DNA of 64,000 nucleotides, taken from CAZHHH01 sp052400685. Lineage in GTDB: Bacteria; Bacteroidota; Bacteroidia; Bacteroidales; Marinilabiliaceae. The notes beneath the pieces were generated by a model. It did no database searches. It saw nothing but the letters and a program-made list of their open reading frames with translations, and was not told the origin of the DNA. The translations under genes and the position numbers were made by a program. The stretch is taken from assembly GCA_052400685.1 (NCBI GenBank), contig JBQTGJ010000004.1. One strand, given 5' to 3'. Shown piece by piece: positions 16,758 to 27,400 of this stretch (the stretch's first letter is position 1; the number at the start of each line of letters is the position of its first letter).

Positions 16758-17783
16758 CTATTTCCATGTGGTATTCTTCACCCAATCAACCACAAACTTA
16801 GCATTATCGTAAGGTGTATCCGGCAAAAAACCATGACCAAGATTTAAAATCCATTTATCGTTGTCGCGGAAAAAAGGTTTCAATTTCTCAAGCTCATTTT
16901 CAATCACGGCCGGACTGGCATAAAGTAAACGGGGATCGATATTACCTTGCAACCCCACTTCCGGGTGCACCAATTCACGTGCATGATTGAGTGGCATTTG
17001 CCAGTCGATACTCACAAAATCGCATAGATCAGGGGTAACATATTTCAATCCCGTGCTAAAACCTTTGGGAAAATAGATGAAAGGAGTGCCTGTACTCCGC
17101 ACAGCCTCACTAATTCGTTGCACGGCCGGAAGAAACATTTCACGATACATCGCGGAAGGAATAAGACCAGCATGGGTTTCGAACAGCTGAAACACATCAA
17201 TACCGTGTGCTATTTGATTTTTAGCGTATATAATCGTCATCTCAGCTACGGCATCAATCAAACGAAGTGTTTCAGCCTTATTCTGAAACATAAACTTCAC
17301 CGCCGCCGGAAAATTTTGATTAGAACTAATACCCTGAAGCATATAGGCCAACGTTGTCAGCGGTGCTCCACTAAATCCAATAAGCGGTATATTTTCGTCG
17401 CGTTTACGAAGTATTTCATCTATCACATCGTAAATATAATTCAAATCATCAGGTTGAGCAGCCAAATGATCAACTGGCTTATCATACTGACTCAGCGGAG
17501 TCGGAAACACAGGCCCCCCATCCGTCCATTTCAGCGCCATACCCATAGCACTGGGAATTACCAATATGTCGGAAAATAAGATCGCCGCATCCACCCCCAA
17601 ATCAGTGACAGGCATAAGCGTAACATCAGCAGCTATGACCGGATCGGCCATCATCTCCCGAAACGAATATTTCTCCTTTAATTTATTATAATTAGGGAGC
17701 ACGCGCCCCGCCTGACGCATGAACCAGACCGGAGGACGTTCTCCTTTAATTCCATTAATGGTATCCAACAAAATAGACTGCAT
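16758..17783 (-). CDS. hemE: Uroporphyrinogen decarboxylase
   Basis: Decarboxylates the four acetate side chains of uroporphyrinogen III to give coproporphyrinogen III in the cytoplasm. The 341-residue sequence opens with RPPVWFMRQAGRVLPNY (about residues 16-32), the family signature with the substrate-binding arginines. LFSDILVIP supplies the conserved Asp and the late LNLGHGFLPDTP is also typical. It is the last gene of the minus-strand haem operon, 22 bases after hemL. Confidence 0.97.
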   Translation of the reverse strand: MQSILLDTINGIKGERPPVWFMRQAGRVLPNYNKLKEKYSFREMMADPVIAADVTLMPVTDLGVDAAILFSDILVIPSAMGMALKWTDGGPVFPTPLSQYDKPVDHLAAQPDDLNYIYDVIDEILRKRDENIPLIGFSGAPLTTLAYMLQGISSNQNFPAAVKFMFQNKAETLRLIDAVAEMTIIYAKNQIAHGIDVFQLFETHAGLIPSAMYREMFLPAVQRISEAVRSTGTPFIYFPKGFSTGLKYVTPDLCDFVSIDWQMPLNHARELVHPEVGLQGNIDPRLLYASPAVIENELEKLKPFFRDNDKWILNLGHGFLPDTPYDNAKFVVDWVKNTTWK

Positions 17784-17805
17784 AATCCATCTTTTAAATA
17801 AAACC

Positions 17806-19095
17806 TTACAAATGCTTCATTGCAGCGTCACTAACCGCTATCACCCGATCAATATCGGCATCGGTATGTGCATCGGAAACAAAAGTACATTCAAATTGCG
17901 AAGGTGACAGATAAACACCGTTATTCAACGATTGTTTAAAATAAGCAGCATACCGGCTTGTATTTGCCGTCATGGCTTCATTAAAATCAGAAACTTTGGC
18001 AGCTTCAGTAAAAAAGAGCGTCATCATAGAACCAACACGGTTAATCACACCCGGAATACCATTCCTTTGAAGATTATCCCGCAATCCGGCCTCCATCTTA
18101 GCGGCTTTGCGCTCCAACTCTTCGTATATGTCAGGATGCCCGTTAAGCATTTTAAGCATCACATAACCGGCTGACATAGCCAGCGGATTACCGCTCAATG
18201 TCCCGGCCTGATATATTGGACCCTCAGGGGCCAGCTTATCCATAATATCCCTGCGCCCGCCGTAAGCTCCAACAGGAAGTCCGCCACCAATAATTTTACC
18301 CATCGTTGTCAGGTCGGGTGTCACACCAAACCTTTTTTGCGCACCGCCCGTTGACAAACGAAAGCCGGTAATAACCTCATCAAAAATCAGCAAAGCGCCA
18401 TATTTCTCAGTCAACGCACGAAGTCCTTCCAAAAAGCCCGGGGCAGGTACAATAACCCCCATATTACCGGGAACAGCCTCAACAATAACGGCTGCAATCT
18501 CTTCGCCTTGCGACTCAAACAGAGCTTCAACCGAAGCCAAATCATTGTAATAAGCAATTAAAGTATCCTTAGCAGTGGACTTTGGCACGCCGGGGCTATC
18601 GGGAATACCCAGAGTCAGCAATCCGGAACCGGCTTTTATTAAAAAGCTGTCGGCATGTCCATGAAAACAACCGGCAAATTTCACCACCTTATCACGACGC
18701 GTAAATCCACGTGCCAGCCGAAGCGCACTCATCGTAGCCTCAGTTCCGGAATTTACCATTCTTACTTTATCCACCGACGGCATCATTTCAGTAATCAACC
18801 CGGCAACCCGCGTCTCCAGAAGCGTAGGCGCACCATAGCTGGTGCCTAATGCGGCGGCATGCTGCACGGCCTCAACAATTTCGTCACGGGCATGTCCCAA
18901 AATCAAAGGCCCCCAGGAAGCAACAAAATCGAGATATTTATTACCGTCAATATCCCAAACGTGAGCACCTTTAGCCTTTTGAATAAACAGCGGATCCGTA
19001 CCCACACTTTTAAATGCCCGTACAGGCGAATTAACGCCACCAGGAATCAACGCACAGGCTTCCTTGAATGCTTCAATACTTTTATTGCAATTCAT
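17806..19095 (-). CDS. hemL: Glutamate-1-semialdehyde 2,1-aminomutase
   Basis: A PLP enzyme turning glutamate-1-semialdehyde into 5-aminolevulinate, the second C5-pathway step after HemA. At 429 residues it is full length. It has PGGVNSPVRAFKSVG near the N terminus, NSGTEATMSALRLARG (about 115-130), the PLP aspartate in LLIFDEVITGFR and the Schiff-base lysine at about 267 in TMGKIIGGGLPVGAYGG. It lies in the operon between hemB (60 bases upstream) and hemE. Confidence 0.98.
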   Translation of the reverse strand: MNCNKSIEAFKEACALIPGGVNSPVRAFKSVGTDPLFIQKAKGAHVWDIDGNKYLDFVASWGPLILGHARDEIVEAVQHAAALGTSYGAPTLLETRVAGLITEMMPSVDKVRMVNSGTEATMSALRLARGFTRRDKVVKFAGCFHGHADSFLIKAGSGLLTLGIPDSPGVPKSTAKDTLIAYYNDLASVEALFESQGEEIAAVIVEAVPGNMGVIVPAPGFLEGLRALTEKYGALLIFDEVITGFRLSTGGAQKRFGVTPDLTTMGKIIGGGLPVGAYGGRRDIMDKLAPEGPIYQAGTLSGNPLAMSAGYVMLKMLNGHPDIYEELERKAAKMEAGLRDNLQRNGIPGVINRVGSMMTLFFTEAAKVSDFNEAMTANTSRYAAYFKQSLNNGVYLSPSQFECTFVSDAHTDADIDRVIAVSDAAMKHL

Positions 19096-19155
19096 TATTC
19101 AACTTTTCAGATATAAAAACTCAGTAACAACTTCGCGATATGTAAACCAAAAACG

Positions 19156-20148
19156 TTAAACCCTTCGTCCGGCTTTCAATTCATTGGTCACAAACTCACG
19201 CGCATGATAGGTGATAATAATATCCGCTCCTGCCCTTTTGATGGAAGTCAGAATTTCTTTAATGAGCCGTGCTTCGTCAACCCAACCATTGGCACCAGCC
19301 GCTTTCACCATTGAAAATTCACCACTCACATTATAGGCCACCAAAGGCATATTGAACGTATCTTTTACCCGACGTATAACATCAAGATAACTCAAAGCCG
19401 GCTTCACCATAACCATATCAGCCCCTTCTATAATATCCTGTTCCACCTCACGAATCGCCTCATCGCTATTGGCGGGATCCATTTGGTAGGAGCTTCGATC
19501 GCCAAACTGCGGGGCACTTTCAGCCGCATCCCGAAACGGGCCATAAAAAGCTGATGCATACTTAGCGGAATAAGCCATTATGGGCGTATTATAAAGTCCA
19601 TTATCATCCAATGCCTTGCGTATAACCCCCACACGGCCATCCATCATATCGCTGGGCGCAATAACGTCGGCCCCGGCCTGGGCCAGTGTTACCGACTGTG
19701 CCGCCAATGTCTTTAACGTCAAATCATTGTCAACATCACCATCGACCACCGTACCGCAATGACCATGGGTAGTGTATTCACAATTACAAACATCGGCCAC
19801 GATCAACACCTGTGGCAACTCTTTTTTGATGGCGCGGATAGCAACCGGCACAATGGCATTGTGTTCGCAGGCAACAGCACCCGTTTCATCTTTTTGATCG
19901 GGAATACCAAACAACAAAATTTTATTAACCCCTGTGGTTGCAACCAAATCTTTAATTTCGGCCACCAATAAATCAACCGACAACTGATAGTTACCGGGCA
20001 TTGACTTAATCGGATTTTTAACGTTCGTGCCCGGGACAACAAAATAAGGCATTATCAGATCGTCGCGATTAACTTCTGTTTCGCGAACCATATCGCGAAT
20101 GACCGCATTTTTACGCAATCTTCGTAAACGTGTAATTGGAAAACTCAT
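19156..20148 (-). CDS. hemB: Porphobilinogen synthase (delta-aminolevulinate dehydratase)
   Basis: Condenses two 5-aminolevulinate molecules to porphobilinogen. The 330-residue sequence keeps the zinc-type cysteines Cys121, Cys123 and Cys131 (DVCNCEYTTHGHCG), so it is the zinc-dependent form, not the aspartate-rich magnesium form. The two active-site lysines are Lys196 (YSAKYASAFYGPFRDA) and Lys249 (MVMVKPALSYLD). It lies 49 bases after hemD in the haem operon. Confidence 0.98.
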   Translation of the reverse strand: MSFPITRLRRLRKNAVIRDMVRETEVNRDDLIMPYFVVPGTNVKNPIKSMPGNYQLSVDLLVAEIKDLVATTGVNKILLFGIPDQKDETGAVACEHNAIVPVAIRAIKKELPQVLIVADVCNCEYTTHGHCGTVVDGDVDNDLTLKTLAAQSVTLAQAGADVIAPSDMMDGRVGVIRKALDDNGLYNTPIMAYSAKYASAFYGPFRDAAESAPQFGDRSSYQMDPANSDEAIREVEQDIIEGADMVMVKPALSYLDVIRRVKDTFNMPLVAYNVSGEFSMVKAAGANGWVDEARLIKEILTSIKRAGADIIITYHAREFVTNELKAGRRV

Positions 20149-20197
20149 ATCTCAAATATTTTTAAATAAACTTACGTCTTAAAATCATCAAAGAAAA

Positions 20198-20923
20198 TCA
20201 AAAACAATTTAACACCGAGCAGGCTACCTCTCTGTAAGTCTGCGTTGAAGCAGTCGCAACGGGTTCAATTCCGTACCGACGAATAGCTGCAGAAGTTATT
20301 TCACCAATACTGACCAAACGCATTTCTTTAGGTGCTTCACCCAGCAATTGAATTAAATGGTGAACCGCCGACGGACTGGTAACAGTGATTAAATCGTAAG
20401 CATCCGATTTAATTAATTCCAGCACCGACTCATCAATAACAGACGGCATTTTTGTATCATAAACATTAATACGTTCTACCTGACAGAATTTTGTCAGATT
20501 ATTTGTTAAAACAGCAGGGGCCAGCTTCCCCAACACCAACAGAACCTTGTCGTTGGGATGCAACACTTGTCGTAATTCCCGACTAAAATGACCACCGGAT
20601 TTACCACTACCAACAAAATCAGCCTTCCAGCCAAGAGCCGTCAAAGCGTGACTGGTCGAGTTACCAATAACCGCAATTTGCGCAGCGCAATGGCTCTGCT
20701 TCGCAAAAAAAGGTTGTAAGGCATTTTTACTGGTAAAGACGACCCAATCGTAAAATGACAAAGGTTTAGGCAATGAAAACGAACAAGGCACCGTTTCAAT
20801 CAGCGGCATCTGTAACACCCGTATACCATATTGCTTAAGAACATCCACCAATTCATCGCGCTCCTTAGCGGGATGCGTTGTTATGACCGTTTTCCCCTTT
20901 AACAATAAGTTGTCTGTTTTCAT
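20198..20923 (-). CDS. hemD: Uroporphyrinogen-III synthase
   Basis: Closes and inverts ring D of hydroxymethylbilane to make uroporphyrinogen III. About 241 residues, weakly conserved as usual for HemD. Recognisable parts are GKTVITTHPAKERDELVDVL at the N terminus, DWVVFTSKNALQPFF, IAVIGNSTSHALTALG and the late LITVTSPSAVHHLIQLLG. The frame is open further upstream into hemC, but the start chosen is MKTDNLLLKGK, one base after the hemC stop. Operon position supports the call. Confidence 0.93.
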   Translation of the reverse strand: MKTDNLLLKGKTVITTHPAKERDELVDVLKQYGIRVLQMPLIETVPCSFSLPKPLSFYDWVVFTSKNALQPFFAKQSHCAAQIAVIGNSTSHALTALGWKADFVGSGKSGGHFSRELRQVLHPNDKVLLVLGKLAPAVLTNNLTKFCQVERINVYDTKMPSVIDESVLELIKSDAYDLITVTSPSAVHHLIQLLGEAPKEMRLVSIGEITSAAIRRYGIEPVATASTQTYREVACSVLNCF

Positions 20924-20924
20924 T

Positions 20925-21857
20925 TCATTCAGGTATCCGGATATTGGATAAAATAGAATCGCCTCCTTCATTAAGAATTTTAAAAGCCAATTCAATGGCA
21001 TTTTCGGCCATCTCCTCAGGATCACATTCAATGGTGTTCCGGATCAAGGTCGTGCCATCCAATGAAGCCACCATGCCATTGATGCACATTTTATGGTTTA
21101 TTGGCTGAATATAACAGGCCACAGGCACCTGACAGCCGCCCTCCAGCGTACGCAAAAAAGCCCTTTCGGCCACCGCACGCTGCCATGTATCATCGTCTGA
21201 GATACCATCAACGAACGATTGGATAGCGACATCACCTTCACGAATTTCAATTGCTACCACCCCCTGACTAACGGCCGGCATCACCACTTGCGGGTCAATA
21301 TACTCAGTGATGAGTTCCTCCATTCCCAGACGCACCAAACCGGCACCGGCCATTATCATTCCTTCACAATGACCATCGTTCATTTTTTTGATACGGGTAT
21401 TAACGTTCCCCCGTATATCAACAATTTGAATATGAGGATAACAGCTCAACACTTGTGCCTGACGACGCAAACTGGACGTCCCAACACGATCGTTCGCGGT
21501 CATTTCAGACAGCTTGCGACCATCTTTAGAAACAAAGACATCGCGCACTTCACCACGCGGCAATACGCCGCCAATAATTAAACCAGAAGGTAATTCGGTG
21601 GGAAGATCCTTCAAACTATGCACCGCGACGTCAATGTCACCATTGATCAAAGAACTTTCAATCTCTTTGGTAAACAAACCCTTGTCACCGATCTTCGACA
21701 AGGAAACATCGAGAATAATGTCACCTTTTGTTTTGATGACGACAATTTCGCAGTTAAGATGAGGGTAAACATTTAAAAGAGCGTCGCGGGTTTGATGTGC
21801 CTGCCACAATGCCAACTGACTGCCTCTGGTACCTATACGGATGGTATTATTTTTCAT
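20925..21857 (-). CDS. hemC: Hydroxymethylbilane synthase (porphobilinogen deaminase)
   Basis: Polymerises four porphobilinogens into hydroxymethylbilane using a dipyrromethane cofactor. The start is MKNNTIRIGTRGSQLALWQ; a longer frame adding 12 residues inside hemA is rejected. About 310 residues include KDLPTELP with the active-site acid region, GTSSLRRQAQ and the cofactor-binding Cys242 in EGGCQVPVA. The gene overlaps the end of hemA by 11 bases, suggesting translational coupling. Confidence 0.97.
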   Translation of the reverse strand: MKNNTIRIGTRGSQLALWQAHQTRDALLNVYPHLNCEIVVIKTKGDIILDVSLSKIGDKGLFTKEIESSLINGDIDVAVHSLKDLPTELPSGLIIGGVLPRGEVRDVFVSKDGRKLSEMTANDRVGTSSLRRQAQVLSCYPHIQIVDIRGNVNTRIKKMNDGHCEGMIMAGAGLVRLGMEELITEYIDPQVVMPAVSQGVVAIEIREGDVAIQSFVDGISDDDTWQRAVAERAFLRTLEGGCQVPVACYIQPINHKMCINGMVASLDGTTLIRNTIECDPEEMAENAIELAFKILNEGGDSILSNIRIPE

Positions 21858-23094
21858 TGGATGGTTCAAACATTTTATTGACAATACCGACAAATTCGGT
21901 CACACGTCCATTGTCGGTCACATTTTTCAAATTTTTCACCAACCGGTTACGCATCATTTTTGCCTGATGCCTGTTCACTTTCTCATATTTTGCACGCTCA
22001 TCTTCCGTCAATGAGTCGCTGATCAACGCCATCTCTTCATCAAAAAAGCGGGTCACAATTTTATTGATATTTGCAATTACCGGCTTCAAATTCTGAACAT
22101 TAAGCCAATCAATAAATTCCGAAACTTTTTGCTCAACAATTGCTTCGGCTACCGATAAATATTCATGTTTATGTTCAGCATTCATGGCCACAACCTCCTC
22201 CAGATCGTCTACATTTAAAAGCTTAACCCGGCTAATTTCAGCCACGTCCTGATGAATATTTCGAGGAACGCCCAAATCAATCATCATAATACGCTCATGC
22301 CCGTTTAAATGAGGGGTTATCAATTTTGCGTCAAAGACCGGCGCTTTGGTCGCCACCGAAGTCACAATAATCTCAGCATCATGAATTCCTTTCATCATGT
22401 CTTCAAAGGGCAACGCACGGCCATTATAACGACGCGCCAATTCCTGCGCCTTCCCGAGGGTGCGGTTAACAATACTGATGTTACGGCAACCCTTTTTCGA
22501 TAAATTTTTAATAACCAATTCGCCGGTATCCCCGGCCCCAATCAACAAAATATTCCGATCGGACAAATCGGGAAATTCCTCATAACATTTTTCAACAGCA
22601 GCATAACTAACCGAAAAAGCACCGTGACTCATAGCCGTACGCGTACGAACATTTTTACCACACTCCAGAGCCTTATCAAACAGCCGTTTAAACTTCTTAT
22701 CAATAAGTTTTTCGTCCATGGCAGAAGCAAAAGCGCTCTTCACCTGCGACACAATCTGGTATTCGCCCAAAACCATCGAATCGAGGCCTGCTACAACCTG
22801 AAACAAATGCCGAACCGCTTCCCGATGATAATATTGAAAAAGATAGTTTTTACTATTCTCATCACCCGGCAGTAACGATTGAGTGATTACCTTAAAAGCA
22901 CCATTGGTACAAATGCCGTCTGCGACAAAATAGACTTCGGTACGGTTGCATGTTGAAAGAACCAGCACCTCTTTAAAATATTGACTTTGAAGAATTTTAC
23001 GCGCTAAGACTAACGCATCGTCCCGTTCGAAAGCAAGTTTCTCCCTGATTTCGACAGGTGCTGATTTATGGCTGACACCTACAATTCCAATCAT
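21847..23094 (-). CDS. hemA: Glutamyl-tRNA reductase
   Basis: Reduces glutamyl-tRNA to glutamate-1-semialdehyde with NADPH, the committed C5 haem step. The 415 residues show GVSHKSAPVEIREKL (6-20), the catalytic Cys49 in LSTCNRTEVYF, GLDSMVLGEYQIVSQVK (103-119), the nucleotide loop GAGDTG (186-191) and a C-terminal dimerisation helix region. It is the first recognised haem enzyme gene of the operon. Confidence 0.98.
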   Translation of the reverse strand: MIGIVGVSHKSAPVEIREKLAFERDDALVLARKILQSQYFKEVLVLSTCNRTEVYFVADGICTNGAFKVITQSLLPGDENSKNYLFQYYHREAVRHLFQVVAGLDSMVLGEYQIVSQVKSAFASAMDEKLIDKKFKRLFDKALECGKNVRTRTAMSHGAFSVSYAAVEKCYEEFPDLSDRNILLIGAGDTGELVIKNLSKKGCRNISIVNRTLGKAQELARRYNGRALPFEDMMKGIHDAEIIVTSVATKAPVFDAKLITPHLNGHERIMMIDLGVPRNIHQDVAEISRVKLLNVDDLEEVVAMNAEHKHEYLSVAEAIVEQKVSEFIDWLNVQNLKPVIANINKIVTRFFDEEMALISDSLTEDERAKYEKVNRHQAKMMRNRLVKNLKNVTDNGRVTEFVGIVNKMFEPSNEK

Positions 23095-23146
23095 AACGAC
23101 TGTAAATAATTAAATCTCCGTAACTAAACTAAACACACTGATACTA

Positions 23147-23500
23147 TTAACAATGCGACGGAGGTGAAAGCCCAAAATAATCAATTTTAGGAAGGAAATC
23201 ATATAAAAATCTGTTTTTTTGAACGGCTGGTTTCACATAAGGATCAGACCGCCTTAAGACAGACAAAAAAACAGCCAGGCTTTGACCAACGCTACAACGC
23301 TGGCAACCATCTATTTCAAAAAGAAGATCATCGTCGGAATAACTTTCTCCATTAACAAAAGCCACTGCCTCTGATCTCGTTTCGTTAACACACAAAGCAT
23401 CGTTGGCCCTCTCCAGATTAAATTTCAAAAAAGAAATAACCATGAAGCCGGCCAATAAAACATAAGGGATAAACGAGCCAGACAGACCTACAAAAAACAT
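23147..23500 (-). CDS. Small membrane-anchored protein of unknown function at the head of the haem operon
   Basis: A 117-residue protein I do not recognise. The N terminus FIPYVLLAGFMVISFLKF forms one membrane helix. A soluble part follows with an isolated CQRC pair near residues 69-72 and an aromatic, Pro-rich tail. A consensus promoter ends about 17 bases before its ATG and hemA follows 52 bases after its stop, so it appears to be co-transcribed with hemA. The CxxC pair could bind metal or haem, or be redox-active; that is speculation. The alternative is a non-coding leader with a chance frame. Confidence 0.55.
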   Translation of the reverse strand: MFFVGLSGSFIPYVLLAGFMVISFLKFNLERANDALCVNETRSEAVAFVNGESYSDDDLLFEIDGCQRCSVGQSLAVFLSVLRRSDPYVKPAVQKNRFLYDFLPKIDYFGLSPPSHC

Positions 23501-23516
23501 TTAAATGGATTTTCCA

Positions 23517-23549
23517 CAAAGTTACCAATTAACACGAATAAATCCCAAA
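23517..23549 (-). promoter_or_regulatory. Promoter of the haem operon
   Basis: On the minus strand TTTG (23546-23549) and TAACTTTG (23517-23524) are 21 bases apart, a good Bacteroidota promoter. The expected transcript start is just ahead of the 117-residue gene, not of hemA. Confidence 0.75.
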
Positions 23550-24285
23550 TAATTGGGATAAGGATATCTTTAATCACTTTTGTCCGGTAAAAAACATATT
23601 CTCCATTTAAGTGCTCAAGCCGCACGGGCTTTTACTTTTTTTACTCATTGAAGTTTTTATTTCAAAGGTATTCGTGATCCGCTTCGCTCCACTACAGCAA
23701 AAAAAAAGTAAACAAAAATTTTGCGTTTAGTGAGGGCAGTGTGCAAATTCATTTGCAACAATGCCGAACGTAGCAAAATTCAATGTAATTAAAATGCCGC
23801 CGCTGCAAGTAATTTCCTAAAAATCAATTCCATTGTCTACAATCCGGAAACTCGCTTCGCTCAGACAGCCCGGATTTCTTTACGCCAATAAAATTGATTT
23901 TCTTAACGGAAATTTCTTGAGGCGGAAAGCAACCCCAATATCTCCTAAAATTTCTGGCTCTCACATTGGAGCTGAGTTCTAATCATTTTTCTAAATTTTC
24001 ACCGGACACCAATGGTTTTAAATATAACCAAGTAAAAAACTCTGCCAAAACTTGTGTTCTCAAATAAAATATATTTCTCTAATGATGTTTTTTTATTGGC
24101 AGGCATTTCCTCGACATTCGTAAAACAGACCTTCAGGTCGATATTCTTTAAGTTTTGTTTACAGCTCTCATAAATTCCAGAATCAGCTGAATTAAGTAAA
24201 TAACTTCTATTGATATTTAATTTTAGATTTATTTTTAAAACGATATAATCTTTTTCTATAAATAATATTCCTCAAAGCCAGTCTT
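23550..24285. other. Gene-less stretch of about 730 bases, origin unknown
   Basis: No frame with coding character was found on either strand. Recognisable pieces are the GC-richer CAAGCCGCACGGGCTT near 23619, CGCTTCGCTC segments near 23690 and 23853, and paired AAAATCAATT/AATTGATTTT segments around 23820 and 23890 enclosing them. The AT-rich part after 24000 shows nothing. It may be decayed coding or repeat sequence. Confidence 0.4.
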
Positions 24286-24390
24286 TAAAGCTCTCTGTCA
24301 CAATTGACCATTTACGCCTGTAAACTTACATTTTTAGAACTGCGTGAAACGGACTTATCAGCCTCAGTATTTCACTTGCAAACACTAATA
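24286..24390 (+). repeat. Dispersed intergenic element, copy H (diverged)
   Basis: CATTTACGCCTGTAAACTTACATTTTTAGAACTGCG, read in two halves from 24310, aligns with the middle of copy B (ATTTACTCC, AAACTCACATTTTA, GAGCTGC). It ends in GCAAACACTAAT, equivalent to the right end of B. Confidence 0.5.
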
Positions 24391-24430
24391 AAAGAAGACT
24401 TTCGCCAAACAGCAAAAGTCTTCTTAAAAA
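24390..24430 (-). terminator. Terminator of the M6 protease gene
   Basis: AAGAAGACTTT pairs with AAAGTCTTCTT across a short loop. On the minus strand it falls 6-46 bases after the protease stop and ends in a T-rich tail. Confidence 0.8.
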
Positions 24431-24435
24431 CAAAA

Positions 24436-27400
24436 TTACCTTTTAACGACTTTGAAACGACGAACATCATCATCACGAATCAATTCCACCACAAAAATAC
24501 CATCTGCGGTCGCGGGTAAATCGATCGTAACAATTGCGCCCCCCTGCCGCTTTTCATTTAGCAACAACTGTCCTTGCGCATTATATACATTTATACGAAA
24601 ATCACCTGCTATCACACCTTGTATTTGCAGCATCTGGTCATTAATCAAGGGATTTGGGAAAACCAAAACCTCATCATCTATGGCTAGCTGGGTTGTATCT
24701 GTCACAACAATTTTTAGTTCGACTGCCATTTCCTTATCGGCATCAATCGAAACAGAGCCCGCCTGAGTCGCAAAACCATCCAACGAGACAGAATAAGCAA
24801 CACCCGACACCAAATCAACACCATCAAAAACGGCCAGCCCCTGCACATTGGTTGTAACAGTCTGTCCGTCAAACACAACAGTGGCACCCTCCAGCAACTC
24901 CTTGTCCTCATTTGTTACCACAAAAGTAACGGTATAGCAACCCGTCACGTCATAGTCTTCCGACCATAAAGAAGATGTATTAAAGTCCAGATAATCGGTA
25001 CGTACCTTAAAGACATTTGAGCCACAAGTAGCCGATGACATCGAAATCGTCGAATTAGAAAACCCGATGGAAGATCCGGCATCCGTGTCATTTATCATGA
25101 CTGAATAACCCAGGCCTGAGTAGACCGTTAAATCTTCACTAAGCAAAGAAGACTGTTTTTGAACCTTAACGACACGCGATCTTTTAATCTTATCCACATT
25201 TGACTTCAACACTTTAGATGATCTCAAGCCAGGAGCCCCTTCAACATTTTGAGCTACAGGTCCCATCCTCAGATCATCCAACAAAAGCGCCAAATGATCT
25301 TCCGAATTATAATTAATGGCGATTTTCACTTTTTTACCGGCGTAAGCATCCAGCGAATAGGCATAACGGGTCCAGTCCAACGGCACCACTTCCGATCCAT
25401 CGGAAATAAGGACAAACTCATCGTCCGAAGATTCCTGAACAGACACGAACACTTTAAACGTTTCAAGGCCATAGGAATCGGTCAGCGAACGAGCCATAAA
25501 AGAGACCTCATCGCCAGACTCAACGGTTACAGCAGGCGAAATCAACCAATCATTGTTATACGCATTGAATGAAGAAAAAGCCGCCAGACAATACTTCCCA
25601 TTGAACGGCATCATATCATATTCGGACTGCAAAAGTCCGTCATAAAAAGGATTCAAGACAATAAATGAACCGGTATATTTTTCGTTGGGAAAGGACAGGT
25701 CAGACAGCCCGTAAGTCGGACTTTCATCTTTATCAATCTGAGTCCAGCCCTGCATTTCCAGCGCAAAGGCATCATACCCTTCAAACCCTTCATCAATAAC
25801 AGGATCCCAATTCAGGGTAACCACATTGTCCTGTTTCTGATGAGAAATATTTCGCACGGGCACCAAATTATCAATCGACTGCATTGTAACCGAAATAGTA
25901 CTATCCTTTATAGCTTTAAAACGAGTCCATCGCGTCTTATAGCCATCGGCCTCAATTTTAATAGCTTTATAATTTTCATTGTGTTCAGCCATCCAGCTAA
26001 TTGTACCAGAAGCATCAACTACGTATGGCGTCCCGTCAATAAAAGCCGTTGCATTGTCGATGGGCGCCGTTCCGTTGGTTACTTCCATCGTCATACTATA
26101 AAAAACAGACTCTGTCGGGAAAATATACCTGTCAGGCGCCATTTGATAGCAATAACCATCTGCGTAAGCGAAAAAAGAAAAATAATAGTCGGAGCTATTC
26201 TCCAGACCAGTCACAATGACTTCCGTTCCATTTCCTGCATAAACAACATATTCGTCGTCGCCTAAAGCCGCACCAGTTCCAAACTCTGCATTAGCATCAT
26301 AGCCAACGCCTACCTTTGGTAATTCAAGCGTTTTATTGCCTTTACGTGCAACAATCAAAACCGACTCATCGGTTGGTAAAGACCAGGCCAACTGAATGGT
26401 TGTTTCGGTATTACCCGGCGAGTGCACCGAAGCAGCCCCCAAAAGAGACGTCTCGCACGCGGCACCTTCAGAAATTACAACATCATCGAGGCCCACGCCA
26501 TAACCATAATTGCCAATCCCCACAAAAGCAACCTGCAGTGCTTGAGAATATGGAAGACGATAACGTTTATGAATCCATTCCTTTTCAGCCTCATCTTCAT
26601 TAGCCAGCGACTCCCATGTTTCCGATCCTTCTTTTTTAACATAGACTTCCAAATAATCCTGATCCTCATCCCAGGGTGCCTGGATATGATAAAAATCAAG
26701 ATCATAAACTTTTCCTGCCTCAAGCTGAAGTGGTGGTGATATTAACCGCGTTGAACCGGTTGTATATGATTCTACAAAAAAAGAAGAAAACCAGGATCCT
26801 TTGGCTGCTGCAGCGGGCGTATTACCCAAACCGGTATCACGGCGTTCCCACAAATAATCACCCAATAAGGATTCCTGCTGCCAGTCCAAAAGATCAGATT
26901 CAAAATCCTGAACCCAGGGAAAAACAGACACCGTCTCGGCCGGTGTTAATTTCTGCGTAGTTAATGCCCCTGACCAGGAGGTTCCCAGATTACTCCAAAC
27001 ACTGTAATAATATAAAGATGATGCCGACAGCCCCGAGTGAGAAAACAATGTATCTGCACTACCATAATACAATATTGTTCCACCCCCGGATATCTCATCG
27101 CCCACGGTATACACCACCCCATCTTCGGGCACTCCAAAAACACCATCGTCACTCCAGGCCAGCAAAACCGGAGTATCTTCGCCCGATGGCGTCCAATAAA
27201 TTTCATTTTCAGAACTGCTAATATTAGTGGCACCCAACGCTAATGGACTGCCATTTTGCAACGCTAAAAAATCGAAAGAAACCACGCCGCCATTTTCCTG
27301 AATACCGGTAATACTGCGGTTATATGGCAACCCAGTCCATGTAATCATGGCCGGATCACTATCATCGGTTAGTTGAGTCACGTCATTTGCTCCCGGGAAA

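Noticed and set aside
20924..21031. Longer hemD starting inside hemC
   Set aside because: The extra 36 residues do not resemble HemD, and an ATG one base after the hemC stop fits the operon.
24304..24519. A 71-codon plus-strand frame
   Set aside because: It lies across a dispersed repeat, a terminator and the antisense 3' end of the M6 protease, with no coding signature.
25249..27243. Plus-strand frames opposite the M6 protease gene
   Set aside because: They are antisense shadows of a long, domain-rich gene, with no recognisable protein features.
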